Positions 1 to 7,330 are shown, counted from the stretch's first letter. The stretch: DNA of 16,079 nucleotides from Gammaproteobacteria bacterium (GCA_030593785.1 JAUVGM010000012.1:1-16079), one strand, 5' to 3'. Numbers and translations are program-made. Notes: generated by a model not told the origin, from the letters alone.

Positions 1-68
<68 letters not shown>

Positions 69-103
69 ACGTTGTTACAAACTTATTCTGGGTGTCGTAA
101 CAA

Positions 104-139
104 GGGCGCGATAATACTAGTGAATAGCGGCAACGTCAA
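104..139 (-). promoter_or_regulatory. Promoter of tRNA-Pro with GC-rich discriminator
   Basis: On the minus strand there is TTGACG (139-134), a 17-base spacer, and TATTAT (116-111), a near-consensus sigma-70 promoter. The next bases are CGCGCCC, a GC-rich discriminator of the kind found at stable-RNA promoters under stringent control. A start near 103-105 would give a leader of about 35 bases before the tRNA 5' end at 68. The promoter call comes from sequence match; stringent control is inferred. Confidence 0.7.
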
Positions 140-177
140 TCACGAATATTTAATCTTATTGTCCTAGCTTAACTTGG

Positions 178-205
178 TTGGATATGGGATTCATGAGAAT
201 ATAGC
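178..205 (+). promoter_or_regulatory. Possible folD promoter
   Basis: TTGGAT (178-183) and TATAGC (200-205) are separated by 16 bases and lie about 30 bases upstream of the folD start. Both boxes are imperfect, so this is only a candidate, but no better match is visible between the tRNA promoter and folD. Confidence 0.3.
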
Positions 206-234
206 GCCCTGAATTCATCTATGAGAGTAACCGA

Positions 235-1092
235 ATGACCGCTCAAATAATTGATGGCAAACAAATTGCTGCCAAACTTCGTAAAACCCTGAAAAAGCGC
301 GTTGATAAACGCCTGAAAGAGGGTTTGCGCAAACCTGGTCTTGCTGTCATTTTAGTGGGAAGTGACCCTGCTTCTGAGGTTTATGTCCGTAATAAACGTA
401 AAGGTTGTGAAGAAGCCGGTATTGAATCTATCGCCTATGACCTCGACAGTGATACTTCTCAAGAAAAACTCCTCTCCATCATTGATGAACTTAATGAAAA
501 TGATGCAATCGATGGTATTTTGGTGCAATTCCCTGTTCCAGACCACATTGATACCGAAACTGTCATTGAACGCATTCATCCTGATAAAGATGTAGATGGA
601 TTCCACCCTTATAATGTAGGACGCCTTGTAACGCGTATGCCTGTCCTACGCTCATGTACACCGCGTGGTGTCATGACCCTTCTTGAAAGTACTGGAGAAC
701 CTATTCGAGGTCAGGATGCGGTAATAGTCGGCGCTTCAAACCATGTGGGTCGTCCAATGGCAATGGAATTATTGCTCGCAGGAAGTACTGTAACGATCTG
801 TCATCGCTTCACGAAAGATCTCGAAAGCAAAGTTAACCAGGCTGATATTGTAGTGGTTGCGGTTGGTAAACCCGGTATCGTTAAAGGTGAATGGGTTAAA
901 CCCGGTGCTGTAGTAATTGATGTAGGAATCAACCGTACTGAAGACGGCAAGCTCGTTGGGGATGTTGATTTTGATGCCGCCAAAGAAAAAGCAGGCTGGA
1001 TCACTCCCGTTCCCGGTGGTGTAGGCCCAATGACCGTGGCGACGTTGTTACAAAATACAATTGATGCTGCGGAAAATTTTCACGATAAATAA
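235..1092 (+). CDS. folD: Bifunctional methylenetetrahydrofolate dehydrogenase / methenyltetrahydrofolate cyclohydrolase FolD
   Basis: FolD oxidises 5,10-methylene-THF to 5,10-methenyl-THF with NADP+ and hydrolyses it to 10-formyl-THF, supplying one-carbon units for purines and initiator fMet-tRNA in the cytoplasm. At 285 residues it has the usual length. The N-terminal catalytic domain carries YVRNKRKGCEEAG with Tyr50, Lys54 and Lys56, matching the catalytic Tyr and Lys of the E. coli enzyme, then VQFPVP and DKDVDGFHP with the folate-binding Asp. The Rossmann half contains VIVGASNHVGRPM, and the C-terminus has the signature PVPGGVGPMTVATLL. The ATG at 235 gives the family's normal N-terminus (MTAQIIDGK). 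It appears to be a single-gene unit, with a palindromic repeat starting 4 bases after the stop codon. Identification is firm. Confidence 0.97.
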   Translation: MTAQIIDGKQIAAKLRKTLKKRVDKRLKEGLRKPGLAVILVGSDPASEVYVRNKRKGCEEAGIESIAYDLDSDTSQEKLLSIIDELNENDAIDGILVQFPVPDHIDTETVIERIHPDKDVDGFHPYNVGRLVTRMPVLRSCTPRGVMTLLESTGEPIRGQDAVIVGASNHVGRPMAMELLLAGSTVTICHRFTKDLESKVNQADIVVVAVGKPGIVKGEWVKPGAVVIDVGINRTEDGKLVGDVDFDAAKEKAGWITPVPGGVGPMTVATLLQNTIDAAENFHDK

Positions 1093-1096
1093 GCAT

Positions 1097-1253
1097 TGTA
1101 GGTCAGACTCATAGTGCCCCTCTTCTGATTAATTTATTGGAGGGTATTAGTCTGACGACGAACCCAAATCATCAACCGTATTGTCTTTGTTCCTGTAACC
1201 ACCAACAAACCGTTAATAGCTAGCAGCAGCGTCAGGATGAATCCTGACCTACA
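1097..1253. repeat. MITE-like palindromic element with TGTAGGTCAG terminal inverted repeats
   Basis: A 157-bp noncoding element is bounded by perfect 10-bp inverted repeats, TGTAGGTCAG (1097-1106) and CTGACCTACA (1244-1253). Inside are two hairpins: GTCAGACT (1102-1109) with AGTCTGAC (1149-1156), and GTCAGGAT (1231-1238) with ATCCTGAC (1241-1248), the latter with a 2-base loop. No coding potential is visible and I see no clear target-site duplication. It lies 4 bases after the folD stop, so its transcript could also fold and act as a 3' processing or termination structure. This and the folD-to-1293 gap are otherwise featureless. Confidence 0.65.
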
Positions 1254-1292
1254 AAAACCGAGAAGATTTAATAATTTTTATCTAGTAGTGAT

Positions 1293-1934
1293 CTATTGAG
1301 GAACAATATACTTGCCCAATCTATCTTGTTTAAATCCGGCAAAACACTCCTTGTAATCAGCTGATGTCATTATATTGTCATCATCATTAAATAAGTCATC
1401 TTCATCCAGAAGAATATTCACTGACTGACCATTATTACCTTTCCCCGTACAGCGTTCGAGTACAATGTCACCCGAAGCATCAAAACTACGAAATGCATGA
1501 AGTTCATTGTTGTAGTGATGAATACTAATTAAGGTTTGAGTGGGTGCATTATGGTAAAAAGGTAAATAGGCTGCCATGAAATCACGTATGACACGTCCCT
1601 GCTTATCATGTACAAAGACTTCTATGGTATGGAGTATTGATGGATCATCCTTTTCCCATTGCACCTGACTGATCAAACGACCATTATCAAAATAGCGGTG
1701 TTCAATATAAAAATCTTTTACGTTTGCATAACTACCGATAGATGTTTCCACATCAAGTTTTTTTCCGTCAGTTAATTTTTTATGTAGCTTTAAGCTATCA
1801 TCAGCAAACTTATTCCACACTCGAACATGTTTATTATCGCCTTTCATTGCTTCTGTTGCAGAAGCTAAAGAAAACATAAAAGGAAAAATTAATATTAAAG
1901 CAATGTATTTAAGAAAAACTGGATGTACGGTCAT
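1293..1934 (-). CDS. Exported protein of unknown function
   Basis: I do not recognise this 213-residue protein. Its first 26 or so residues form a Sec-type signal peptide with a short basic/polar start, a hydrophobic core (YIALILIFPFMFSLASA) and a likely cleavage near ASA-TEA, so the mature protein should be periplasmic or outer-membrane associated. There is no lipobox. The mature part is rich in aromatic residues and likely beta structure (YIEHRYFDNGRLISQVQW, then a similar segment with HAFRSFDASGDIVLERC), vaguely like proteins with repeated short beta strands. An acidic stretch (LLDEDDLFNDDDN) lies near the C-terminus. The two cysteines (ERC and KECF) could form a disulfide. The ATG at 1934 is preceded by AGGGA at good spacing. 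It follows cysS in the same direction with an 88-bp gap, and could be co-transcribed. Confidence 0.8.
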   Translation of the reverse strand: MTVHPVFLKYIALILIFPFMFSLASATEAMKGDNKHVRVWNKFADDSLKLHKKLTDGKKLDVETSIGSYANVKDFYIEHRYFDNGRLISQVQWEKDDPSILHTIEVFVHDKQGRVIRDFMAAYLPFYHNAPTQTLISIHHYNNELHAFRSFDASGDIVLERCTGKGNNGQSVNILLDEDDLFNDDDNIMTSADYKECFAGFKQDRLGKYIVPQ

Positions 1935-2022
1935 GGCTAATTCCCTGTGTCATGAAATTACTTATTTATATTGTATATTCCAGACAAAGACATACTGAGC
2001 AAGTTCATTTTTTAAGATAATT

Positions 2023-3414
2023 TTATTCCCTTCTCCAGCTTGTCACGCCACCTGTGTCTTCAAGCACAATACCTTCTTCTTTTAATACATCACGAAGTCG
2101 ATCACTTTCAGCCCAGTCTTTTGCAGTACGAGCCTGGTTACGTTGTTCGATTAATGCATCAATATCATCTGCCGACATACCTTGATCATTTGAGCTACCG
2201 CGTAAAAAAGATTCTGATTCCTGATTGAGTAAACCTATCTTACCGGATAAATCACGTAATATAGCAGCGAAGTATGATGCCTTTGCATTATCTTTTTCTT
2301 TATAACGGTTCACTTCTTTCGCTAAATCAAAAAGAACAGGCAAAACTTCTGCCGTATTAAAATCATCATCCATCGCAGCTGTAAATCGTTGATGATAATC
2401 AGTGTCAGATGAATCAACGGGAGCAACTTCAACTCCCCGTAATGCGGTATATAAAGTAGTTAATGCTGCTTTAGCAATATCTAATTGTTTATCGGAGTAA
2501 TTTAAAGGACTGCGGTAATGACTGGTTAAAATAAAATAGCGCAAAACTTCAGGATCATATTTTTCAGTGACTTCACGAATAGTAAAAAAATTACCTAATG
2601 ACTTGGACATTTTCTCATCATCTATTCGCACGAAACCATTATGCATCCAGACATTTGCGAATTTTTCGCCGGTAGCGGCTTCTGATTGTGCAATTTCATT
2701 TTCATGGTGAGGAAACTGTAAATCCATTCCACCACCATGAATATCAAAATTATGTCCAAGACATTCGGTCGACATCGCAGAACATTCAATATGCCAACCA
2801 GGACGACCTTTACCCCAGGGTGAATCCCAACTCGGTTCTTCCGGTTTTGCTGATTTCCATAAAACAAAATCAAGCGGATCTTTTTTCGCCTCATCGACAG
2901 CAACACGTTCTCCGGCTCGTAAATCTTCAATCTGTTTACCTGAGAGCTGACCATAATTTTTAAATTTATTGACTGCGTAATACACGTCCCCATTATCCGC
3001 TGCATAGGCAAAATCTTTATCAACCAGGGTTTGTACCATTGCAATAATCTGATCCATATACAAAGTAGCACGCGGCTCCATATTTGGAGGCAAAATCCCC
3101 AGGGCTTCTGAATCATGGTGCATTTCATTAATGAAACGACCCGTTAACACATTGAAGTCTTCGCTATTTTCATTTGCTCGAGCAATAATTTTGTCATCAA
3201 TATCGGTGATATTTCGAACATAGGTCACATGCTCTTTTCCATACACTTCACACAAATAACGATAAATAACGTCAAATACGACCAACACACGCGCATGGCC
3301 AATATGGCACATGTCATAGACCGTCATACCACAGACGTATATGCGTACATTGTTCACATCAAGCGGTTTAAACTCTTCTTTTTGGCGTGTTAGGTTATTG
3401 TGTATGTGCAACAT
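2023..3414 (-). CDS. cysS: Cysteine--tRNA ligase CysS
   Basis: CysS is the class I aminoacyl-tRNA synthetase that activates cysteine and loads it on tRNA-Cys. I place the start at the ATG at 3414 (protein MLHIHNNLTRQ), giving 463 residues against 461 in E. coli; the frame stays open to 3486 but those 24 extra residues have no family counterpart. With this start, zinc ligand Cys28 (YVCGMTVYD) and the HIGH motif at 37-40 fall at the E. coli positions. Also visible are GWHIECSAMS and FPHHENEIAQSEA with the other zinc ligands, and the KMSKS loop in DEKMSKSLGNFF. The C-terminal anticodon-binding part ends normally. It is transcribed away from the cyclophilin genes, with an unusual 12-bp direct repeat in the shared upstream region. 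Confidence 0.96.
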   Translation of the reverse strand: MLHIHNNLTRQKEEFKPLDVNNVRIYVCGMTVYDMCHIGHARVLVVFDVIYRYLCEVYGKEHVTYVRNITDIDDKIIARANENSEDFNVLTGRFINEMHHDSEALGILPPNMEPRATLYMDQIIAMVQTLVDKDFAYAADNGDVYYAVNKFKNYGQLSGKQIEDLRAGERVAVDEAKKDPLDFVLWKSAKPEEPSWDSPWGKGRPGWHIECSAMSTECLGHNFDIHGGGMDLQFPHHENEIAQSEAATGEKFANVWMHNGFVRIDDEKMSKSLGNFFTIREVTEKYDPEVLRYFILTSHYRSPLNYSDKQLDIAKAALTTLYTALRGVEVAPVDSSDTDYHQRFTAAMDDDFNTAEVLPVLFDLAKEVNRYKEKDNAKASYFAAILRDLSGKIGLLNQESESFLRGSSNDQGMSADDIDALIEQRNQARTAKDWAESDRLRDVLKEEGIVLEDTGGVTSWRRE

Positions 3415-3470
3415 GTATATTTTTCTTCTTTTATAGCAGTATTGTTTAAAATTTAAGTCAGGCGCTAGAA

Positions 3471-3499
3471 TAACGGAAATAGGCACCTAACGGAAATAG
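3471..3499. repeat. 12-bp direct repeat upstream of cysS
   Basis: TAACGGAAATAG occurs perfectly at 3471-3482 and 3488-3499, 17 bp apart start to start. It lies 57-85 bp upstream of the cysS start, in the 227-bp region shared with the divergent cyclophilin gene. It could be a tandem protein-binding site or a small replication-slippage duplication. The rest of 3415-3641 shows no convincing promoter or terminator. Confidence 0.6.
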
Positions 3500-3641
3500 T
3501 GTCTGTAATCGATATGACAGAACTCAAAAAACGCGAGGGATTTAGAAGTTTTATTAGAGACAAATTAGTCTAAACCTATTATTATTCACCATCTTATTTA
3601 CACGTAAATTAACTCTTACCCACAACAAAAGATTACCAAAT

Positions 3642-4247
3642 ATGCGCAAATTACTTATTATTCTCACAAGCCTTTTCTTATTAATCTCAAGCGTCAGTGC
3701 AGCAGATGACATCACTAAAAAACAAGTTAAACTTGAGACATCACTAGGTGATATTACACTTGAACTTGATCTTACCCGTGCTCCTATCACTGTACTTAAT
3801 TTTTTAAAATATGTCCGTAGCGGTCATTATGATGGCACTATTTTTCATCGTGTAATGAAAGGCTTTATGATTCAAGGTGGAGGTTTTACACCTGAATTTG
3901 TTCGTAAAGAACCTGATGCCACTATTAAAAACGAAGCAGCTAATGGCTTAAAAAATGTACGTGGCTCGATAGCCATGGCTAGAACAAATGATCCGCATTC
4001 AGCATCAACACAATTTTTTATTAATGTTGTCGACAATTCTTTTCTTAACCATACAGGTGAAAACCCACGTGGTTGGGGTTATGCCGTTTTCGGACGTGTC
4101 ATTAAAGGCATGAACGTTGTTGATAAAATTAGAAATGTTCGTACTGGACCTGCAGGTCCCTTTCCAAGTGATGTCCCTGTAAAAACGGTATTGATTCACA
4201 AAGCGACTATCATTGGTGAGAAACCAGTAAGTACAAAAAAGAAATAG
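3642..4247 (+). CDS. Periplasmic cyclophilin-type peptidyl-prolyl cis-trans isomerase (PpiA-like)
   Basis: This protein should catalyse proline cis-trans isomerisation on exported proteins. Residues 1-20 are a Sec signal peptide (MRKLLIILTSLFLLISSVSA) with cleavage near SA-AD, so the product is periplasmic. The cyclophilin domain covers roughly residues 28-190 with FHRVMKGFMIQGG (catalytic Arg of FHR), MARTNDPHSASTQFFINV and the loop region NSFLNH. At 201 residues it matches PpiA-type proteins (190 in E. coli), and it ends in a short Lys-rich tail. The next gene, 28 bp downstream, is a cytoplasmic paralogue with strongly similar motifs, so the pair probably arose by tandem duplication with gain or loss of the signal peptide. 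The ribosome binding site is weak. The symbol ppiA is plausible, but orthology is not settled by sequence alone. Confidence 0.92.
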   Translation: MRKLLIILTSLFLLISSVSAADDITKKQVKLETSLGDITLELDLTRAPITVLNFLKYVRSGHYDGTIFHRVMKGFMIQGGGFTPEFVRKEPDATIKNEAANGLKNVRGSIAMARTNDPHSASTQFFINVVDNSFLNHTGENPRGWGYAVFGRVIKGMNVVDKIRNVRTGPAGPFPSDVPVKTVLIHKATIIGEKPVSTKKK

Positions 4248-4275
4248 TATTTTTTAAATTTGAAGGATTTTTAAC

Positions 4276-4770
4276 ATGATCAAACTAAACACAAACAAAG
4301 GCACAATTATTCTTGAGTTGGATGCAGAAAAATCACCAGCAACAGCTGCTAACTTTATCCAGTATGCCAAAGATGGATTTTATAACGGTACTATTTTTCA
4401 TCGTGTTATCAGTGGCTTTATGATCCAGGGTGGCGGTATGGAACCAGGAATGAAAGAAAAAGCAACACGTGACAACATTAAAAACGAAGCTGAAAATGGT
4501 CTGACTAATGATCGTGGCACTATTGCTATGGCTCGTACCCCGGATCCACACTCAGCATCTTCACAGTTTTTTATCAATTTAAAAGATAATAACTTCCTTA
4601 ACTTCACTTCTGCAGATGCTCAAGGCTTCGGCTATTGTGTATTTGGTAAAGTTGTTGAAGGTATGGATATTGTCGAAGAAATTGAAAAAGTCGCAACAGG
4701 AACAACTGCTGGTCATCAAGATGTTCCTACTGAAGATGTCGTTATTGAAAGTGTAGAAATCGAAGAATAA
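4276..4770 (+). CDS. ppiB: Cytoplasmic peptidyl-prolyl cis-trans isomerase B
   Basis: PpiB is the cytoplasmic cyclophilin, accelerating proline isomerisation during protein folding. The 164-residue length equals that of E. coli PpiB, and there is no signal peptide: the domain begins at once with MIKLNTNKGTIILELD. Diagnostic motifs are FHRVISGFMIQGGGM (catalytic Arg), MARTPDPHSASSQFFINLKD and NNFLNF, with FGYCVFGKVVEGMDIV near the end. A clear GAAGGA ribosome binding site at 4262-4267 sits 8 bases before the ATG. It lies between its periplasmic paralogue (28 bp upstream) and lpxH (19 bp downstream), which suggests one transcript. A ppiB-lpxH pair divergent from cysS is also the E. coli arrangement. 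Confidence 0.96.
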   Translation: MIKLNTNKGTIILELDAEKSPATAANFIQYAKDGFYNGTIFHRVISGFMIQGGGMEPGMKEKATRDNIKNEAENGLTNDRGTIAMARTPDPHSASSQFFINLKDNNFLNFTSADAQGFGYCVFGKVVEGMDIVEEIEKVATGTTAGHQDVPTEDVVIESVEIEE

Positions 4771-4789
4771 GACACCACGGCAGCTATCT

Positions 4790-5509
4790 GTGAGCACTTT
4801 ATTTATTTCTGATCTTCACCTTAGTGGTGAACGTGAAAATATCACAGAGCTGTTTATAAAATTTCTCGATCAAAGGGCGTCTCATGCAGACGCCCTTTAT
4901 ATTTTGGGTGACTTATTTGAAGTTTGGCCTGGCGATGACATGATCCAGCCAGATTATGAACAAAGCATTTCTAAAATGAAACAACTCGCTGATAACGGCT
5001 TACCATTGTTTGTTATGCAAGGTAATCGTGACTTTCTAATGGCTGAAAAATTTGCAGAAGTATCTGGTGCAACCATGATCGAAGATCCAACCGTTATTGA
5101 TCTTTATGGTTCACCTACTTTGCTAATGCACGGTGACACATTATGTACTGATGATGTTGATTATCAAAAGTTTCGCATAATGGTACGTAACCCGCGTTGG
5201 CAAGCTGACTTTTTATCAAAACCAGCAGAAGAGCGTTTAGCGATGACCTCTAAATATCGAAAAATAAGCAAAGATAAAACTGCAAATAAATCAATGGATA
5301 TCATGGATGTCAATCAACAAACGGTTGAACAAGTCCTGTTAGAAAAAAATATCCATCAACTTATCCATGGACACACTCACCGTCCTGCTGTCCATGATTT
5401 TACAGTAGGCAATAAAGAAATGAAGCGAATCGTCTTGGGTGACTGGTTTGAGCAAGGTAGCGTTTTAGTCTGCAACAAAGATGGTTGTCAGTTAGAATCA
5501 ATTAAATAA
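4790..5509 (+). CDS. lpxH: UDP-2,3-diacylglucosamine diphosphatase LpxH
   Basis: LpxH hydrolyses UDP-2,3-diacylglucosamine to lipid X and UMP, the fourth step of lipid A synthesis, at the inner membrane's cytoplasmic face. The protein is 239 residues (240 in E. coli). All metal ligands of this calcineurin-like phosphoesterase fold are in the expected places: Asp8 and His10 (ISDLHLS), Asp41 (GDLFEVW), Asn79 (GNRDF), His114 (MHGD), and the two histidines of GHTHRP near 195-197. The start is a GTG at 4790, because this places Asp8 and His10 exactly as in E. coli; no strong ribosome binding site precedes it, so translation may depend on coupling to ppiB, whose stop is 19 bases upstream. Its presence implies an outer membrane with conventional lipid A. 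Confidence 0.96.
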   Translation: MSTLFISDLHLSGERENITELFIKFLDQRASHADALYILGDLFEVWPGDDMIQPDYEQSISKMKQLADNGLPLFVMQGNRDFLMAEKFAEVSGATMIEDPTVIDLYGSPTLLMHGDTLCTDDVDYQKFRIMVRNPRWQADFLSKPAEERLAMTSKYRKISKDKTANKSMDIMDVNQQTVEQVLLEKNIHQLIHGHTHRPAVHDFTVGNKEMKRIVLGDWFEQGSVLVCNKDGCQLESIK

Positions 5510-5528
5510 GCAACAAAACCAGAGGCAT

Positions 5529-5551
5529 CACAGGGAAGAATTTCCCTTGTG
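5529..5551 (+). terminator. Hairpin after lpxH, possible terminator
   Basis: CACAGGGAA (5529-5537) pairs with TTCCCTTGTG (5542-5551), with one bulged T, 20 bases after the lpxH stop. The T-run (5567-5572) comes about 16 bases after the stem, so this is not a classic intrinsic terminator; it may be a processing or pausing hairpin. Confidence 0.35.
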
Positions 5552-5573
5552 TATCCCCGTGACATATTTTTTA

Positions 5574-5656
5574 GTGTAGGTTGGGTTAAGAAGCTACGTG
5601 ACGAAGCCAACAAATTCAAAAAATGTTGGTTCCGCTGCGCTTGAACCAACCTACAC
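5574..5656. repeat. Short inverted-repeat element, TGTAGGTTGGG type
   Basis: An 83-bp noncoding element has imperfect 17-bp terminal inverted repeats: the left end GTGTAGGTTGGGTTAAG (5574-5590) matches the reverse complement of the right end (5640-5656) at 15 of 17 positions. Internally CCAACA (5607-5612) pairs with TGTTGG (5624-5629). Elements built on GTAGGTTGGGTT are, to my knowledge, scattered through many proteobacterial and cyanobacterial genomes as short nonautonomous repeats. It lies in the 226-bp gap between the convergent lpxH and lipoprotein genes. A further perfect inverted repeat TACACAGG/CCTGTGTA (5652-5659 and 5678-5685) overlaps its right end. Confidence 0.7.
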
Positions 5657-5735
5657 AGGTTTATATCAGTAATTTTTCCTGTGTACCCGAAAGATTATTA
5701 ACTGGAACCTTCGTGGTTAGTATTTTATCCCTGAT

Positions 5736-6485
5736 TTACTCTGCAAACTTCACTTTACCTTCACGCAATTCCTGCACGGTATAATGCTGGTAACCTTCCG
5801 GAAAAACAAATAGCATTGGATCCGCTTTATAATCATCATTGTAATCAACTAAAGAGCGTGAATATTCATTACTGCCCCACTCTTGAATAGGAAAACCAAA
5901 CTTAAACTGTCGTGTTGGTTTGAATGTTGTCGATGTTATATCACAGGCTTCATGTAATTCTTTAGGTATGTTGTTAAAGGTAACAACACTGTCTGATGCC
6001 ATATGCGTATGAAATTCTTTTAGTGCTTCAACAACATTAGGCATAAGGTTTTTTATAGCAACAACGTCATAACAAATTTTATCATTGGTAATAAGTTGGT
6101 AATGTTTTGCACTTTCACCGTTAATAGTTGGTGCATCTTTCATTTCTGGCATCTCTTTGACTGAGTGCGTCAATTTAAAAGGTGGTTCAAACACTTCGCC
6201 TTTTTTTAATTGCTTTTCATGTACGGCCATGACTGATTTTTCATCAGGATTTATACTGTAAACAATTTTTTTATTTCTATCGTATAAAATAAAACTTTTA
6301 GCCCCATCACCGTCATCAACACGAAGAAACTCTTTAGTAACAATCATGCGCGTTTGATAAGGCTCAACTCCATTTTCTTGCTCCGTAAATAATACAAGCG
6401 TGTCATTTGGTTCTTTATTTACACATGAAGACAGACTACTTAACACCACGACACTCGACATCAATAACAACACTAAATTTTTCAT
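5736..6485 (-). CDS. Predicted lipoprotein, beta-rich, unknown function
   Basis: This 249-residue protein starts with a lipoprotein signal peptide: a basic start (MKN), a hydrophobic core, and the lipobox LSSC with the modifiable Cys at residue 21. The residues after it (VNKEP) do not form the Asp+2 inner-membrane retention signal, so outer-membrane sorting is possible. The segment around residues 45-90 (RMIVTKEFLRVDD, SFILYDRNKKIVYSINPDEKSVMAV) resembles the beta-strand pattern of DUF4412/LolA-like domains, in which a small protein or salt binds a beta sheet; this is a visual resemblance only. Two further cysteines (KICYD and HEACD) may form a disulfide. It is the last gene of a likely operon, 17 bp after the DUF455 gene, with AAAGG upstream of its ATG. 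Confidence 0.8.
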   Translation of the reverse strand: MKNLVLLLMSSVVVLSSLSSCVNKEPNDTLVLFTEQENGVEPYQTRMIVTKEFLRVDDGDGAKSFILYDRNKKIVYSINPDEKSVMAVHEKQLKKGEVFEPPFKLTHSVKEMPEMKDAPTINGESAKHYQLITNDKICYDVVAIKNLMPNVVEALKEFHTHMASDSVVTFNNIPKELHEACDITSTTFKPTRQFKFGFPIQEWGSNEYSRSLVDYNDDYKADPMLFVFPEGYQHYTVQELREGKVKFAE

Positions 6486-6502
6486 AATAACCTTTTATTT
6501 TT

Positions 6503-7306
6503 TTAATTAGCAGATTCTAAAAACAACAATTCTTCTTCAGTAAACCCGGCCTTCTTACGAACGTCATGATCAAAGGGGCCGCGTAAAACACCCTTCATAT
6601 ATTCATTTATTAAATCTTTAAATATCTCTTCTGAATTAAGACCACGTTCTTCACACAAGTAGCGAAACCATCGTGTTCCAATTTCTACATGACCAATTTC
6701 ATCTCGATGAACAATCGCGAGTATATCAACCGCCTTATCATCACCAATATTTTTAAGCTTTTTAACAATCCCAGGAGTCACATCTAAACCACGAGCTTCC
6801 AAAACACGAGGTACTAATGCCATTCGAACCATAGGGTCATGGGCTGTCATCAAAGCACTTTCCCACAAACCATTGTGAGCAGTAAAATCACCGTAAGTAT
6901 AACCCAGTGAGGATAAATGCTTACTCAGCAATTCAAAATGATAGGCTTCTTCTTTCGCAACTTTAACCCAGTCATCATAAAACGCATCCGGCATATCCTG
7001 GAAACGATACACAGCATCCCAGGCAAGATTGATAGCATTAAATTCAATATGACAAATTGAATGAATCAACGCTGCATGCCCGATCTTACTGCCGGGCTTA
7101 CGACGAGTTAACTCTCTAGGTGGAACTAATTCAGGTTTATCCGGATGGCCTGGCTCTTCAAACTTCAGTATTGGACTGAGCTTGTCCAGTGATAATTTAT
7201 GTTGTTGCCAAGCTTCAGCTGTCTCATAACTTAACGCTATTTTCTCAGTTGGTAAGCATGCTTTAATACACATCTCTGCCTGTTTATATAATGAAGGCTT
7301 ATTCAT
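6503..7306 (-). CDS. DUF455 family ferritin-like protein
   Basis: The 267-residue protein belongs to the DUF455 family, recognised by RRKPGSKIGHAALIHSICHIE, KVAKEEAYHFELL, RVLEARGLDVTPG and HRDEIGHVEIGTRWF. The family has a ferritin-like four-helix fold. Here the ligand pattern of a di-iron carboxylate site is intact: Glu88, Glu120-x-x-His123, Glu170 and Glu203-x-x-His206. The activity of the family is not established to my knowledge; oxidation or hydroxylation of an RNA, lipid or small substrate is possible, by analogy with other di-iron proteins. It has no signal peptide or membrane segment, so it should be cytoplasmic. The gene sits 24 bp after glycerate kinase and 17 bp before the lipoprotein gene, suggesting one operon. 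The ribosome binding site before the ATG at 7306 is weak. Confidence 0.9.
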   Translation of the reverse strand: MNKPSLYKQAEMCIKACLPTEKIALSYETAEAWQQHKLSLDKLSPILKFEEPGHPDKPELVPPRELTRRKPGSKIGHAALIHSICHIEFNAINLAWDAVYRFQDMPDAFYDDWVKVAKEEAYHFELLSKHLSSLGYTYGDFTAHNGLWESALMTAHDPMVRMALVPRVLEARGLDVTPGIVKKLKNIGDDKAVDILAIVHRDEIGHVEIGTRWFRYLCEERGLNSEEIFKDLINEYMKGVLRGPFDHDVRKKAGFTEEELLFLESAN

Positions 7307-7330
7307 CTGGTCATTTTAACAAGATAAGCT

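Noticed and set aside
1097..1253. Integron attC site
   Set aside because: The paired ends do not match the RYYYAAC/GTTRRRY core sites and no integrase or cassette array is present.
2622..3128. A 168-codon open frame on the minus strand within cysS
   Set aside because: It lies in another frame of the same strand as cysS, whose HIGH, zinc and KMSKS motifs are unmistakable. The alternative translation is low-complexity in character with no recognisable domain.
3423..3435. cysS -10 box (TATAAA on the minus strand)
   Set aside because: The match at 3430-3435 would place the transcript start only about 8 bases before the start codon, leaving no room for a ribosome binding site, and no -35 box is spaced correctly.
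3415..3486. A 24-codon N-terminal extension of cysS
   Set aside because: The extension overlaps the direct-repeat region and has no family counterpart; starting at 3414 puts Cys28 and HIGH at the E. coli positions.
5652..5685. TACACAGG/CCTGTGTA as the lipoprotein-gene terminator
   Set aside because: The stem is perfect for 8 bp but has an 18-base spacer and no T-run after it in either direction.
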